Origin: Sinomonas sp. ASV486
GTDB taxonomy: Bacteria > Actinomycetota > Actinomycetes > Actinomycetales > Micrococcaceae
Direction: 5' to 3'
NCBI RefSeq assembly: GCF_030908215.1
Contig: NZ_JAVFJK010000011.1
Coordinates: 1-64,000 of the forward strand
DNA length: 64,000 bases
This document shows positions 16,177 through 24,932 of this stretch, piece after piece. A program made the translations under genes and the position numbers. The notes under the pieces were generated by a model that was given only the letters and a program-made list of their open reading frames with translations, had not been told where the DNA came from and ran no database searches. Each line of letters begins with the position of its first letter. Positions within the stretch are counted from its first letter, which is position 1.

Positions 16177-16542
16177 ATGGGCCTCAGCATCGCGGAAGTA
16201 TCCGAGCAGACGGGCCTCAGCGCCCACACCCTGCGCTACTACGAGCGGGACGGGCTCATGCTGCACGACGTGCCGCGCACGTCGTCGGGACGCCGCGAGT
16301 ACTCCGACCAGGACGTCACTGGGATCATCATGGTCGCCCGGCTCCGCGCCACCGGCATGCCTGTGCGGGAGATTCGCCGGTACGCGGCGCTCGTGCGCGC
16401 TGGGAAGAGCACCGAGGGCGAACGCCTCCAGCTGCTCGTGGCGCACCGCGAACGCGTGCTGGTGCAGCTTGAGGAGGTCCGGGACAACCTCCGCGCGATC
16501 GAGGCCAAGATCGACGGCTACCGCAGCAGCGTCGGGTGCTAG
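16177..16542 (+). CDS. MerR family transcriptional regulator
   Basis: Regulator of 121 aa. It begins at once with the MerR helix-turn-helix: SIAEVSEQTGLSAHTLRYYERDGLM (named by position, residues 3-27), followed by RREYSDQDV and a coiled-coil dimerisation helix (LLVAHRERVLVQLEEVRDNL region). The C-terminal effector part is very short and ends SSVGC, with one Cys. A TTG at 16141 could extend it by 12 residues. MerR proteins of this size often control an aldo/keto reductase; such a gene lies 1 kb downstream behind a dyad in a promoter, with an SGNH hydrolase between. Confidence 0.85.
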   Translation: MGLSIAEVSEQTGLSAHTLRYYERDGLMLHDVPRTSSGRREYSDQDVTGIIMVARLRATGMPVREIRRYAALVRAGKSTEGERLQLLVAHRERVLVQLEEVRDNLRAIEAKIDGYRSSVGC

Positions 16543-16644
16543 GGCCCGTCTGCGGCCAGACGCCGGTCCTAGTCCCCACGGTCGCCACTGGAGGCGGAGA
16601 CGCGGTCCGTTCTCTTAAGCCGTTCGAAGGGGCAGTATTGGGAG

Positions 16645-17517
16645 ATGAATGCTCCCAGCGCCGACGGTCCGGGGCAGGGAGTCTCGGTGGGCTTCGGCGC
16701 CCGCCTGCACCCATGGACTCGTTATGTGGCCCTGGGGGATTCGTTCACCGAAGGGGTTGGTGACCCGGAACCCCGCAGCCCGGGCGGCCTACGGGGATGG
16801 GCGGATCGGGTCGCGGAAGAGCTCAGCGCCGGACACGAGGATTTCGCGTATGCGAACCTGGCAGTCCGGAGCCGGCTGCTCCCCCAGATCCTGGACGAGC
16901 AGGTGGCCCCGGCTCTGGCACTGCGACCGGATCTGATCACTCTCAACGCAGGCGGCAACGATCTGATCTTCCACAGGAGCGATCCCGACAAGCTCGCCGA
17001 ACGGATGGACGCCGCGGTGGGGCTGCTGGCGTCGACTGGGGCGACGATTGTGCTGTTCGTCGGCCCGGATTGGGGCGCGACGCCCGTGCTGGGGCGGGTT
17101 CGCAGCAAGCTGGCCATCTTCAACGAGAACCTGCGCACTATCGCGGGGCGCCACGATGCGGTAGTGGCCGACCTCTGGGCGTTGCGCGAGCTCACCCACC
17201 CGCTCATGTGGGATCCGGACCGTCTGCACTTCTCTCCGCTGGGCCAGCACACTATCGCCATCATGGTGCTCGAAACCCTCAACGTCCCCCACGCCCTGGA
17301 ACCAATGTCGCCCAAGGAGCTGCCCCCGCGCAGCTGGCGTGAGGCAAAGGCAGATGACATCGTCTGGGCCCGCGAGTATCTGGTCCCGTGGGCCCTGCGA
17401 CGCCTCACAGCACGAATCCCCGCAGAAGAGCCACACGCCAAGCGCCCGGTCGCTGGCCCCGTGTTCGGCGCACCGATGCCACCGGGGACGTCAATCGGAA
17501 ACGATCCGCGGGACTAG
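16645..17517 (+). CDS. SGNH/GDSL hydrolase family protein
   Basis: Esterase/lipase-like hydrolase of 290 aa. Block I is VALGDSFTEGVGD with the nucleophile Ser, block III is NAGGNDLIF (oxyanion Asn), and block V is DRLHFSPLG with the catalytic Asp and His. No signal peptide is evident, so the protein is probably cytoplasmic. The C-terminus after about residue 240 is Pro/Arg-rich. Substrate unknown; acyl esters of carbohydrates or lipids are usual for the family. GGGAG is adjacent to the ATG, too close for a good ribosome site; CAGTAT 6 nt upstream may be a leaderless -10. Confidence 0.85.
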   Translation: MNAPSADGPGQGVSVGFGARLHPWTRYVALGDSFTEGVGDPEPRSPGGLRGWADRVAEELSAGHEDFAYANLAVRSRLLPQILDEQVAPALALRPDLITLNAGGNDLIFHRSDPDKLAERMDAAVGLLASTGATIVLFVGPDWGATPVLGRVRSKLAIFNENLRTIAGRHDAVVADLWALRELTHPLMWDPDRLHFSPLGQHTIAIMVLETLNVPHALEPMSPKELPPRSWREAKADDIVWAREYLVPWALRRLTARIPAEEPHAKRPVAGPVFGAPMPPGTSIGNDPRD

Positions 17518-17560
17518 GGGATACGGCACATGCGCCCGGCCGCCTCCGTGGCGAAGGGCC

Positions 17561-17591
17561 TTGACTTAGAGCGCGCTCTAAGCAGTTGAGT
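17561..17591 (+). promoter_or_regulatory. MerR-like promoter with 18-bp dyad before the aldo/keto reductase
   Basis: -35 TTGACT (17561-17566) is joined to the perfect palindrome CTTAGAGCG/CGCTCTAAG (17565-17582). A -10-like TTGAGT (17586-17591) gives a 19-bp spacer, the elongated spacing that MerR activators correct by DNA distortion. The ATG follows 6 nt after the -10, so the transcript would be leaderless. Confidence 0.6.
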
Positions 17592-17597
17592 GGAACC

Positions 17598-18596
17598 ATG
17601 ACTGAACAGACCAGAACCCTCGGCACGGCCTCTCCCCTCACTGTCTCCTCCATGGGCCTCGGCTGCATGGGCATGTCCGAGTTCTACGGCGCCCCGGACG
17701 AGGCCGCGGGCCTCGAGACCATCCACCGCGCCCTCGACCTCGGGATCACATTCCTCGACACCGCGGACATGTACGGCCCGTTCACGAACGAGAAGCTCGT
17801 GGGCCGGGCGATCGCCGGGCGCCGCGATGAGGTGCAGCTCGCGACGAAGTTCGGGAATGTGCGCGGCGAGAACGGTGAGCGCCTCGGCATCAGCGGCGCC
17901 CCCGAATACGTGCATTCCGCGTGCGACGCGTCGCTCCAGCGGCTCGGCGTGGACTACATCGACCTCTACTACCAGCACCGCGTGGACCCGAAGGTCCCCA
18001 TCGAGGACACCGTCGGCGCGATGGCGGAGCTCGTGACGGCGGGCAAGGTCCGCCACCTCGGGCTCTCGGAGGCCGCCGCCGGGACCATCCGCCGCGCCCA
18101 TGCCGTCCACCCGATCACGGCCCTCGAGACCGAGTACTCGCTCTTCACTCGGGACCTCGAGGACGAGATCCTTCCGACCCTCCGCGAGCTCGGGATCGGC
18201 CTCGTGCCCTACTCCCCCTTGGGCCGCGGCATCCTCACCGGGAAGCTCACCGCGGAGTCCGTCGCGCAGGAAGGCGATGCGCGCAGCCACCCCTACTTCC
18301 CCCGGTTCCAGGGCGACGCCCTCGCGACCAACCTCCGGCTGGTCGAGAACGTCGAGGCCCTCGCCGCTGCCAAGGGCGTGACGCCGGGCCAGATCGCCCT
18401 CGCATGGGTCCTCGCCCAAGGCGAGGACGTGGTCCCGATCCCCGGCACCAAGCGCGTGGCCTACCTCGAGGAGAATGCCGCGGCACGGGACATCGTCCTC
18501 ACCGACGACGAGGTCCTGGCCCTCGCCGAGGCCGTGCCGCAGGACGCCGTCGCGGGCCCGCGCTACGGGGACATGGGCAGCATCGACAGAGGTTGA
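17598..18596 (+). CDS. Aldo/keto reductase
   Basis: NADPH-dependent reductase of 332 aa with a TIM barrel. It contains [12 protein letters not shown] at the start, FLDTADMYG with catalytic Asp and Tyr, ATKFGN with the Lys, and [14 protein letters not shown] with the His. The C-terminal cofactor strand [14 protein letters not shown] is typical of the YajO/AKR13 type. It has no Shine-Dalgarno. The dyad promoter in front suggests control by the MerR protein at 16177-16542. Such reductases detoxify aldehydes and quinones; the natural substrate is not known. Confidence 0.9.
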   Translation: MTEQTRTLGTASPLTVSSMGLGCMGMSEFYGAPDEAAGLETIHRALDLGITFLDTADMYGPFTNEKLVGRAIAGRRDEVQLATKFGNVRGENGERLGISGAPEYVHSACDASLQRLGVDYIDLYYQHRVDPKVPIEDTVGAMAELVTAGKVRHLGLSEAAAGTIRRAHAVHPITALETEYSLFTRDLEDEILPTLRELGIGLVPYSPLGRGILTGKLTAESVAQEGDARSHPYFPRFQGDALATNLRLVENVEALAAAKGVTPGQIALAWVLAQGEDVVPIPGTKRVAYLEENAAARDIVLTDDEVLALAEAVPQDAVAGPRYGDMGSIDRG

Positions 18597-18736
18597 CGGC
18601 GGGGCTTGAAGGCCACCCCGGGGGGTCCTATCCTCGAGGCGTCACGTCCGCTGCACAAGCGGGCGGCTTTCCAGCGACCTGCATGCTGGGTGGGCGGGCC
18701 GTCGGTGAGAGCCATCTACAGATCGAAGGCACTCCC

Positions 18737-19348
18737 ATGAAGCACAAGCACACCCTCAGGCTCCTTGCCGCAGCAGCCGCCGTCGCCGCAGCAACAGCGC
18801 TCGGCTCTGCGGCCGGATGGGCCGACTCCCCTCCCACGATCACGTGCGGCGTCACCCAGCAAGGCCCGTGCTCGCAGACCGTGCATTTCTCGAGCCAGCA
18901 GGGGGCGACGACGCCCGTCGGCACACCCACGAACAGCTCGACGTGCCCGGACTGGTTCATCAACGACATAGGCTTTCTGGACTTCTCCGGAAACGGGGTG
19001 GCCCACGTGAACGTCGACAAGGCCCAGGATTTCTGGACGACGAGCACCTTCACGGGCACAGGGACACTCACTCTGTACTCGCCGCAGAACGTAATCTTCT
19101 GGCCTGATGGGAGCATCACTCCCAAGGGGTCGCCGGACCAGATCCTCACCGGGCATCTGACCGACTGGTTCGGGATCTCGGCGAACGTTTCCTCGGCTGT
19201 CGTCACCGGAACCGTCGACATCACGGGGACCCTCGCAAGCGGATCGAGCCTCGGCGTGCACTATGCATCCCACATGAACTGGAACCGTGGCGCCATCCCG
19301 TTCGTCGACCCGGCGGTCGTCTCGTTCAACAAGGTCAGCTGCAACTGA
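18737..19348 (+). CDS. Secreted hypothetical protein
   Basis: Protein of 203 aa with a clear Sec signal peptide: KHKH basic start, Ala/Leu-rich core of about 20 residues and an AGWADS cleavage region. GAAGG stands before the ATG. The mature part is rich in Thr, Ser and Gly, with alternating beta-type segments (LTLYSPQNVIFW) and four Cys that could form two disulfides (CGVTQQGPC, STCPDW, VSCN). No known domain is recognised. A strong bidirectional terminator follows. Confidence 0.7.
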   Translation: MKHKHTLRLLAAAAAVAAATALGSAAGWADSPPTITCGVTQQGPCSQTVHFSSQQGATTPVGTPTNSSTCPDWFINDIGFLDFSGNGVAHVNVDKAQDFWTTSTFTGTGTLTLYSPQNVIFWPDGSITPKGSPDQILTGHLTDWFGISANVSSAVVTGTVDITGTLASGSSLGVHYASHMNWNRGAIPFVDPAVVSFNKVSCN

Positions 19349-19367
19349 GCCAGCTGACCTCGGGCGG

Positions 19368-19416
19368 ACGACGGCGGGCCCGCACCTTCGCGCTGAAGGT
19401 GCGGGCCCGCCGTCGT
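19368..19416. terminator. Bidirectional terminator hairpin (22-nt arms)
   Basis: Perfect arms beginning ACGACGGCGGGCCCGCAC and ending GTGCGGGCCCGCCGTCGT around a 5-nt loop, between convergent stops at 19348 and 19453. It is the most complete member of the recurrent hairpin family of this window. Confidence 0.85.
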
Positions 19417-19452
19417 GAGGGGGTCGACTTCGCTCAACCCCCGGCCGCAGGG

Positions 19453-20556
19453 TCAGCCGTCCGAGCCAGCCGGCGTCGTGGTGGTCTTCTCGCCGAGGGT
19501 CTCGTTCGCCTTGGTGGCGAAGCTGTTGTCGAAGGTGTCGGTGTACTTGATCTTCGAGACGTCCTTGCCGAGGGTCGTGAACATGTCCGCGATGGTCTTC
19601 GGACCGCCCGCCGGCATCAGCCCATCGGGAAGGAACTGCGCCTTGTCCGCCGTGAGGGCCTTGACGTAGTCCGCCTTCGTGATGTTCTTGTTCGAGGTGT
19701 AGTCCGAGGGCAGCTTGTCCGCGATCTCCTGAGCAGAGTGCGTGGCGATCCAGTGCATCGTCTTGACCATGGCGTTGACGACCTTCTGGACGGTGTCCTT
19801 GTTGGCGTCGACCCACTCCTTCTTGGCAATGATGCTCGCAGCCGGCCACGCGCCACCCAAGGCCTTCGTGACGCCGTCGGTCGTCGCGAGGTCGATCGCC
19901 GACTCGGCGACGCCCTGGCCCTCGAGCGCAGTGACCGTGGGCTGAGTGGTCATGACGCAGTCCGCCAGACCGTTCTTGATGGCCGCGATCGCCGTTGCGC
20001 CGGCGCCCGCCTTGACCGTCTTGTAGTCCTTGCCGGACTTGAGCCCGGCCTTGGACGCGATGAACTGCGTGAGCGTGTCCGTGCCCGAACCGAGGTCCGT
20101 GACGCCCATGTTCTTGCCCTTGATGTCGGCAGCCGAGTGGACGTTGGCGTTCGGGTTGCACATGATGCGCTCGCCGGGAGCGCCGGAGAGCTGGACGACG
20201 CTGATGATGTCCTTGCCCTGGAGCTGGAAGTCGTACGTGTGGTTGTACCACGCTCCCGACATGTCGACCTGGCCGGAGATCATCGCGTCTTCCGCGCCCA
20301 CGCCGCCGTCCTGCTCGGTGGAGAGCTGCATGTCGACGCCCTGCTCCTTGTAGTAGCCGAGCTGCTCCGCCAGCTTGTAGGGGAGGTAGATCTGCTTGTC
20401 GATGCCACCGATCATCATCTTCACCGTGGGCATCGGGCCGGAGGCCCCTGAGCTGCCTACGGCGCCGGCGGCGGAACTGCCGGAGCCGCCGCACGCGGTG
20501 AGGCTGAGCGCCGCCACGGTGACTGCGGCGGCGGCAAAGATACTGCGCTTCATCAT
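19453..20556 (-). CDS. ABC transporter substrate-binding lipoprotein, NMT1/THI5-SsuA-like
   Basis: Extracellular binding protein of about 367 aa anchored as a lipoprotein: the signal ends LSLTACGG with lipobox Cys. The mature domain (VKMMIGGIDKQIYLPYKLA, then GYYKEQGVD) is the NMT1/THI5 fold used for sulfonates, taurine, thiamine precursors and aromatic acids. An in-frame ATG 12 nt further out (20568) is unlikely because AAGGA touches it. The gene is first of the operon binding protein-permease with the ATPase genes at 21546 upstream; more exactly the ATPase and permease precede it on the minus strand. Substrate is not determinable from sequence. Confidence 0.8.
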   Translation of the reverse strand: MMKRSIFAAAAVTVAALSLTACGGSGSSAAGAVGSSGASGPMPTVKMMIGGIDKQIYLPYKLAEQLGYYKEQGVDMQLSTEQDGGVGAEDAMISGQVDMSGAWYNHTYDFQLQGKDIISVVQLSGAPGERIMCNPNANVHSAADIKGKNMGVTDLGSGTDTLTQFIASKAGLKSGKDYKTVKAGAGATAIAAIKNGLADCVMTTQPTVTALEGQGVAESAIDLATTDGVTKALGGAWPAASIIAKKEWVDANKDTVQKVVNAMVKTMHWIATHSAQEIADKLPSDYTSNKNITKADYVKALTADKAQFLPDGLMPAGGPKTIADMFTTLGKDVSKIKYTDTFDNSFATKANETLGEKTTTTPAGSDG

Positions 20557-20619
20557 TGTTTTACGCATCCTTGTTGATCAATTGGAGATTTGCATTGTTG
20601 AGTGGACAGATATCTGCGG

Positions 20620-21549
20620 TCAGATGGCTTGGGCTTCAGACTTGTTCGGTGGCCGCCATTTGAGGAGCGTGCGCTCGAGAAGTCCGATGAGGAATTCGGC
20701 CAAGAGGGTGAAGACGGCGATGATGATCATGCAGGCAAAGACAGTGTCCGGATCGAACCTCCCCTGAGCCTGGCTGATGATGAGGCCGAGCCCCTGCTGC
20801 GCGCCAAGCACCTCTGCCACCAGGGCGCCGATGATCGCGAAACCGAAAGCCGTGTGCAGGCTGGCGATGATCCACGTCATGGCGGACGGGATGGTCACGT
20901 GGATCGCGACCTGAAGCGGAGAGGCCCCGAGGACGCGGACGTTCGCAACGAGGTTCTGGTCGACTTCGCGGACGCCCTGGAATGCATTGAAGAAGACCAC
21001 GAAGAAGACCAGCACGGCCGCGAGCAGGACCTTCGGGAAGGTTCCGAGGCCGAAGGCGACGATGAAGATCGAGCCGAGGATGATTCGGGGGATCGAGTTG
21101 ACGATCCGGATGTACGGGCCGACGACCGCGGAGAGGTACCTGTTCGAGCCGAGAAGCAGACCGAGCACGATTCCCACGAGCGTTCCGAGGAGGAAGCCGA
21201 AGATCGCCTCTTGGCCGGTGACCCAGATGTTCTCCCAGATCGAACCGAAGGAGGCATCTTCCGTATTGGTGAAAAGCGTCACGAGGCTATCCCAGATCTG
21301 CGTCGGCATGCCGAAGAAGAAGGGATCTACCAAGGGGTGCTTGCCGTCCGGCTTCACGTTGGTGCACAGCTGCCACCCGCCGACGATGATGACGGCGAGG
21401 ACGATCCTTCCCACCCAGATCAAAGCTGTGCGGCGACGATGGGCTGCCCTGCCGGCGGCCGCGGGCGTCGGCACGGGCCCTGGGACGGGGGCCACTTCCC
21501 GCTTCTCCTGCGTGCTCACATCTTTCTCCTCGTGGACCTGAGTCGTCAT
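20620..21549 (-). CDS. ABC transporter permease, SsuC/TauC-like
   Basis: Membrane permease of 309 aa with a soluble N-terminal tail of about 45 residues and six predicted helices. The EAA loop that contacts the ATPase is visible as EVDQNLVANVRVLGASPLQVAIHV (about 190-213, location only). The start ATG overlaps the stop of the ATPase gene by 4 nt (ATGA), so translation is coupled. It works with the ATPase (21546-22391) and the lipoprotein (19453-20556) as one importer. Confidence 0.85.
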   Translation of the reverse strand: MTTQVHEEKDVSTQEKREVAPVPGPVPTPAAAGRAAHRRRTALIWVGRIVLAVIIVGGWQLCTNVKPDGKHPLVDPFFFGMPTQIWDSLVTLFTNTEDASFGSIWENIWVTGQEAIFGFLLGTLVGIVLGLLLGSNRYLSAVVGPYIRIVNSIPRIILGSIFIVAFGLGTFPKVLLAAVLVFFVVFFNAFQGVREVDQNLVANVRVLGASPLQVAIHVTIPSAMTWIIASLHTAFGFAIIGALVAEVLGAQQGLGLIISQAQGRFDPDTVFACMIIIAVFTLLAEFLIGLLERTLLKWRPPNKSEAQAI

Positions 21550-22391
21550 GCTGCTGCACCTGCCGTCTTGGCGTAGGCCCGGGTGACCTCATCCTTGAGC
21601 GACTCCCAGATGCGGCCCTGCAGTTCGAGGAAGCGGTCCTCGTGCCGGATCTCCTGGACGTTGCCGCGAGGCCGGGGCAGATCGATGTCGAAGACGTCCT
21701 TCACCGTTCCGGGGCTGCTCGTCATGATCACCACGCGGTCGGAGAGCGCCACGGCCTCGTCGAGATCGTGGGTGATGAACAGGACCGACGGGCGCAGCTC
21801 CTCCCAGAGCTTGAGCAGCTCGTTCTGCATGATCGCCTTGGTCTGCACGTCGAGGGCGCCGAACGGCTCGTCCATGAGCAGGATCCGGGGGTTGTTGATG
21901 AGCGCAGCGGCCATGGCGACGCGCTTGCGCATGCCGCCCGAGAGCTGGTGCGGGTAGCGGTCCTCGAACCCGGCCAGGCCCACACGGCGCAGCCAGTCCC
22001 GGGCAAGCTCCGTGGCCTCGCGCTTCGGTGTGCCGAGGAGGATGGGGCCCATCATGACGTTCGCCAGGACGCTCTTCCAGGGGAACAGCGCGTCCGCCTG
22101 GAACATGTAGCTCACGCCGTTCGTGACGCCGTCGACCGTCTGACCGGCCACCCGGACGTAGCCCTCGCTGGGGCGCTCCAGCCCGGAGACCTGGGCGAGC
22201 GTCGTCGACTTGCCGCAGCCGGTGGGGCCGACAATCGAGCAGAACTGACCCGGTTCCACCGAGAGGGTCACGTCCCGGATGGCTGTGAAGGTCTCGCCTT
22301 TGGGTGTCAGGTAGCGTTTTGTGAGCCCTGCTATCTCGATCCGTCCCGCGGATTCTCCGGCAGGCAGCGGATGGGATTTCATGACATTCAT
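21546..22391 (-). CDS. ABC transporter ATP-binding protein, SsuB/TauB-like
   Basis: Cytoplasmic ATPase of about 281 aa. Walker A is GPTGCGKSTT, the signature LSGGMRKRVAMA, Walker B ILLMDEPFGALD, and the switch His is in FITHDLDEA. The frame is open to 22514, but the ATG at 22391 (or 22382) matches family length and lies behind AAAGGA, at a rather long distance. First gene of the importer operon; it is divergent from a CitA-type sensor kinase gene with about 165 nt between, so the two-component system may control this importer. Confidence 0.85.
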   Translation of the reverse strand: MNVMKSHPLPAGESAGRIEIAGLTKRYLTPKGETFTAIRDVTLSVEPGQFCSIVGPTGCGKSTTLAQVSGLERPSEGYVRVAGQTVDGVTNGVSYMFQADALFPWKSVLANVMMGPILLGTPKREATELARDWLRRVGLAGFEDRYPHQLSGGMRKRVAMAAALINNPRILLMDEPFGALDVQTKAIMQNELLKLWEELRPSVLFITHDLDEAVALSDRVVIMTSSPGTVKDVFDIDLPRPRGNVQEIRHEDRFLELQGRIWESLKDEVTRAYAKTAGAAA

Positions 22392-22555
22392 GGTTTTGTG
22401 GTAGATCCTTTCTTCATGCCCAGTGAGCTGGATCACAGCGAATGCCCCTACCGTAGAAAACGGCACGCCCCTGCAGGAACCGTTGCGATTCTTGCGAGGG
22501 TTATTAGCCTTCATTCATGTTTTGAAGCTTTTGCTCACGGGACCGGGAGACTGCC

Positions 22556-24148
22556 ATGAAGAAGATGCGCCGCTGGTGGCAGGCGCGTCCGCTCGCCTCG
22601 CAGATCCTCGTGTGGACGCTCGGGCTGCTCGTGGTCACGGTGGCGCTGGGCGGGCTCGTGGCGAGCCGCACGACAGGACAGGTCCTCGACGACCAGTACG
22701 GCCTCAGGGCCCTCGGCGTCGCGGAGGTGGTGGCGCAGATGCCCGAGGTCGCCGCGGGCGTCACCGCGGAGGACCCCACGGGCCGGATCCAGGAGATCGC
22801 TGAGCTCGTGCGCACGCGGGCACAGGTGGACTACGTCGTGGTGACCGACCGGGACGGCATCCGCTACTCGCATCCCACCTCCGCGCTCATCGGGCAGCGG
22901 CTCGAGGAACCCGTCGCGGTCCTCGACGGCCAGACGCATGTCGGCATCAACCGCGGCAGCCTCGGCGACTCAGCGAACGCGAAGGCTCCCATCCTGGACG
23001 CGGGCGGCCGGGTGATCGGACAGGTCTCGGTCGGCATCCTCGAGGCCGCGGTCAGCACCGAGTTCACCCGCGACGTCGGAACCATCGCTGCCTATTCCGT
23101 GCTGATCGTGCTCCTCGGCGGGGCCGGATCCTTCCTGCTCGCACGCGGCATCAAGCGGGCCACCTTCGGCCTCGAACCCTCCGAGATCGCCTCCCTCCTC
23201 CAGGACCGCGAGGCGCTCCTGCACGGGATCCGCGAAGGCATGGTGGGGCTCGACGACGCCGGGCGGGTCACGGTGATCAACAACGAGGCCCGCCGCCTCC
23301 TCCACCTCGAGCACACCGTCCTGGGCAGCCCGGTCGAGGAGCTCATCCCTCCCGGGCGGCTGCGCGACGTGCTCACGGGGAGCGACGCCGGCGCAGACCA
23401 GACCGTCATCACCGAGGACGCCCTGCTCGTGGCCAATCGGATGCCCGTGAGCGTGGGCGGACGGAGCGTGGGCGCCGTCGTCACCCTGCGCGACCGCACC
23501 GAGGTCGAGGCGCTCGTGCGGGACCTGCGCTCGCTCGAGGGCCTCATGGAGGCGCTGCGCGCACAGGAGCACGAGTACGCGAACCGGCTGCACACCGTGG
23601 GCGGCCTGCTGGACCTCGGCGAGGCCGAGCAGGCCCGCGCGTTCATCTCGGGGGTCGGGGACACGTCACGCTCCCTCGGCGAGGGGCTGCGCGGCCGCAT
23701 CGAGCCGCCCGAGCTCGCGGCGCTCATCCTCGCCAAGATCACCGTGGCCGCGGAGCAGGATGTCCTGGTGAGGGTGTCTGACGAGTCCCGCCTGCGCGAG
23801 CCGGCCCTCGCCACGCAGGACCTCCTGACGATCGTGGGGAACCTCCTCGACAACGCGGTCGACGCCGTTGCGGGGCTCCCGGGGCCGCGCGAGGTCACCC
23901 TCACGCTGGACGACTCCTCGGGGGTCTTCGTGGCGGTGACCGACAGCGGACCGGGCGTGCCCGCGGAGGCGGTGGACGACGTCGTGCGCGACGGGTACAC
24001 GACGAAGGAGCCGCGCACCGGGATGCGGCGTGGGATCGGGCTCGCGCTCGTGGCGCGGATCGTGCGCCGCGCGGGTGGCACGATGGACGTGTTCGCCGGT
24101 CCGGGAGGCCGGTTCGAGGTCTGGATCCCGAAGGGAGAGTCACGGTGA
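22556..24148 (+). CDS. Sensor histidine kinase of the CitA/DcuS family
   Basis: Membrane sensor of 530 aa. A first transmembrane helix (about 17-37) is followed by a periplasmic Cache/PAS-type domain with VVVTDRDGIRYSHP, the citrate/dicarboxylate-binding phrase of CitA/DcuS, then a second helix (about 177-197), a cytoplasmic PAS and a kinase core. The phosphorylated residue is likely His339 in QEHEYANRLH. ATP-binding boxes follow: NLLDNAVDAV, DSGPGVP and GIGLALVARIV. GGGAGA precedes the ATG. It overlaps the response-regulator start by 4 nt. It probably senses a carboxylate for either the adjacent ABC importer or the nearby dicarboxylate symporter. Confidence 0.9.
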   Translation: MKKMRRWWQARPLASQILVWTLGLLVVTVALGGLVASRTTGQVLDDQYGLRALGVAEVVAQMPEVAAGVTAEDPTGRIQEIAELVRTRAQVDYVVVTDRDGIRYSHPTSALIGQRLEEPVAVLDGQTHVGINRGSLGDSANAKAPILDAGGRVIGQVSVGILEAAVSTEFTRDVGTIAAYSVLIVLLGGAGSFLLARGIKRATFGLEPSEIASLLQDREALLHGIREGMVGLDDAGRVTVINNEARRLLHLEHTVLGSPVEELIPPGRLRDVLTGSDAGADQTVITEDALLVANRMPVSVGGRSVGAVVTLRDRTEVEALVRDLRSLEGLMEALRAQEHEYANRLHTVGGLLDLGEAEQARAFISGVGDTSRSLGEGLRGRIEPPELAALILAKITVAAEQDVLVRVSDESRLREPALATQDLLTIVGNLLDNAVDAVAGLPGPREVTLTLDDSSGVFVAVTDSGPGVPAEAVDDVVRDGYTTKEPRTGMRRGIGLALVARIVRRAGGTMDVFAGPGGRFEVWIPKGESR

Positions 24149-24855
24149 GCAGTCTGGCGATCAGGGTGCTCGTGGTCGACGACGACTTCCGGGTGGCCCG
24201 GCTGCACGCCGCCCAAGTGGCGCGGATCCCGGGGTATGAGTGCGTCGGGGAGGCACACACTGCCGCCGAGGCGCGGGCAGCCATTGCGCGCGAGAGGCCA
24301 GACCTGCTCCTGCTTGACGTGTACCTGCCGGACGAGGACGGCATCTCGCTCCTGACGTCGCTGCGCGAGGCGGGAGAGGACGTCGACGTCGTCATCATCA
24401 CGGCGGCGCGCGACGTCGCCACCGTGCGGGCGGCGATGCGCGGAGGGGCGGTCTACTACCTCGTCAAGCCGTTCGGGTTCGGGCAGCTCGCCGAGCAGCT
24501 CGGGGCGTACCGGCGGTGGCGCGCGGACGCCGAGTCACGCAGCGCCACCGGGATCACGGGCCAGACCGACGTTGACGCGCTGTTCGCCTCGCAGCGCGCC
24601 GCCGCGGCGTGGGGCGGGACGGGCCCCACGGCGCCCCGCCGCCTCCCGCCGACCATGCAGAAGGTGCTCGACGCCGTCCTCGCCGCAGGGCATCCGCTCG
24701 GCGCCCAGGACGTCTCGGACCTCGTGGGCATCTCCCGTCCGACGTCCCAGCGCTACCTGAGCGAGCTCGAGCGGAAGGGCCGGCTCGCGCTGCACCTCGA
24801 GTACGGCGCTACGGGACGGCCGGTCAACACCTACGTCCCGAGGGGCCGGGACTGA
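24145..24855 (+). CDS. Response regulator of the CitB/DcuR family
   Basis: DNA-binding regulator of 236 aa. The receiver domain has the acidic pair in VVDDDF, phosphoacceptor Asp58 in LLLLDVYLP, and the conserved Lys108 in YYLVKPFGF. A linker leads to a C-terminal helix-turn-helix with AQDVSDLVGISRPTSQRYL. It starts with GTG overlapping the kinase stop (GTGA). The CitB class activates uptake genes for citrate or C4-dicarboxylates. Confidence 0.9.
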   Translation: MSSLAIRVLVVDDDFRVARLHAAQVARIPGYECVGEAHTAAEARAAIARERPDLLLLDVYLPDEDGISLLTSLREAGEDVDVVIITAARDVATVRAAMRGGAVYYLVKPFGFGQLAEQLGAYRRWRADAESRSATGITGQTDVDALFASQRAAAAWGGTGPTAPRRLPPTMQKVLDAVLAAGHPLGAQDVSDLVGISRPTSQRYLSELERKGRLALHLEYGATGRPVNTYVPRGRD

Positions 24856-24885
24856 TCTGGCGTGGGCACTTCCCGCCCCCGCCTA

Positions 24886-24914
24886 CCCCCGCCCGGCGGG
24901 CGGGCGGGCGGGGG
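24886..24914. terminator. GC hairpin with G-quadruplex motif between convergent genes
   Basis: Arms CCCCCGCCC (24886-24894) and GGGCGGGGG (24906-24914) form a hairpin between stops at 24855 and 24933. The plus strand from 24898 also reads four G tracts separated by single C, which fits the consensus for a very stable G-quadruplex. Confidence 0.6.
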
Positions 24915-24932
24915 TCGGGCGGAAGGCGAACG

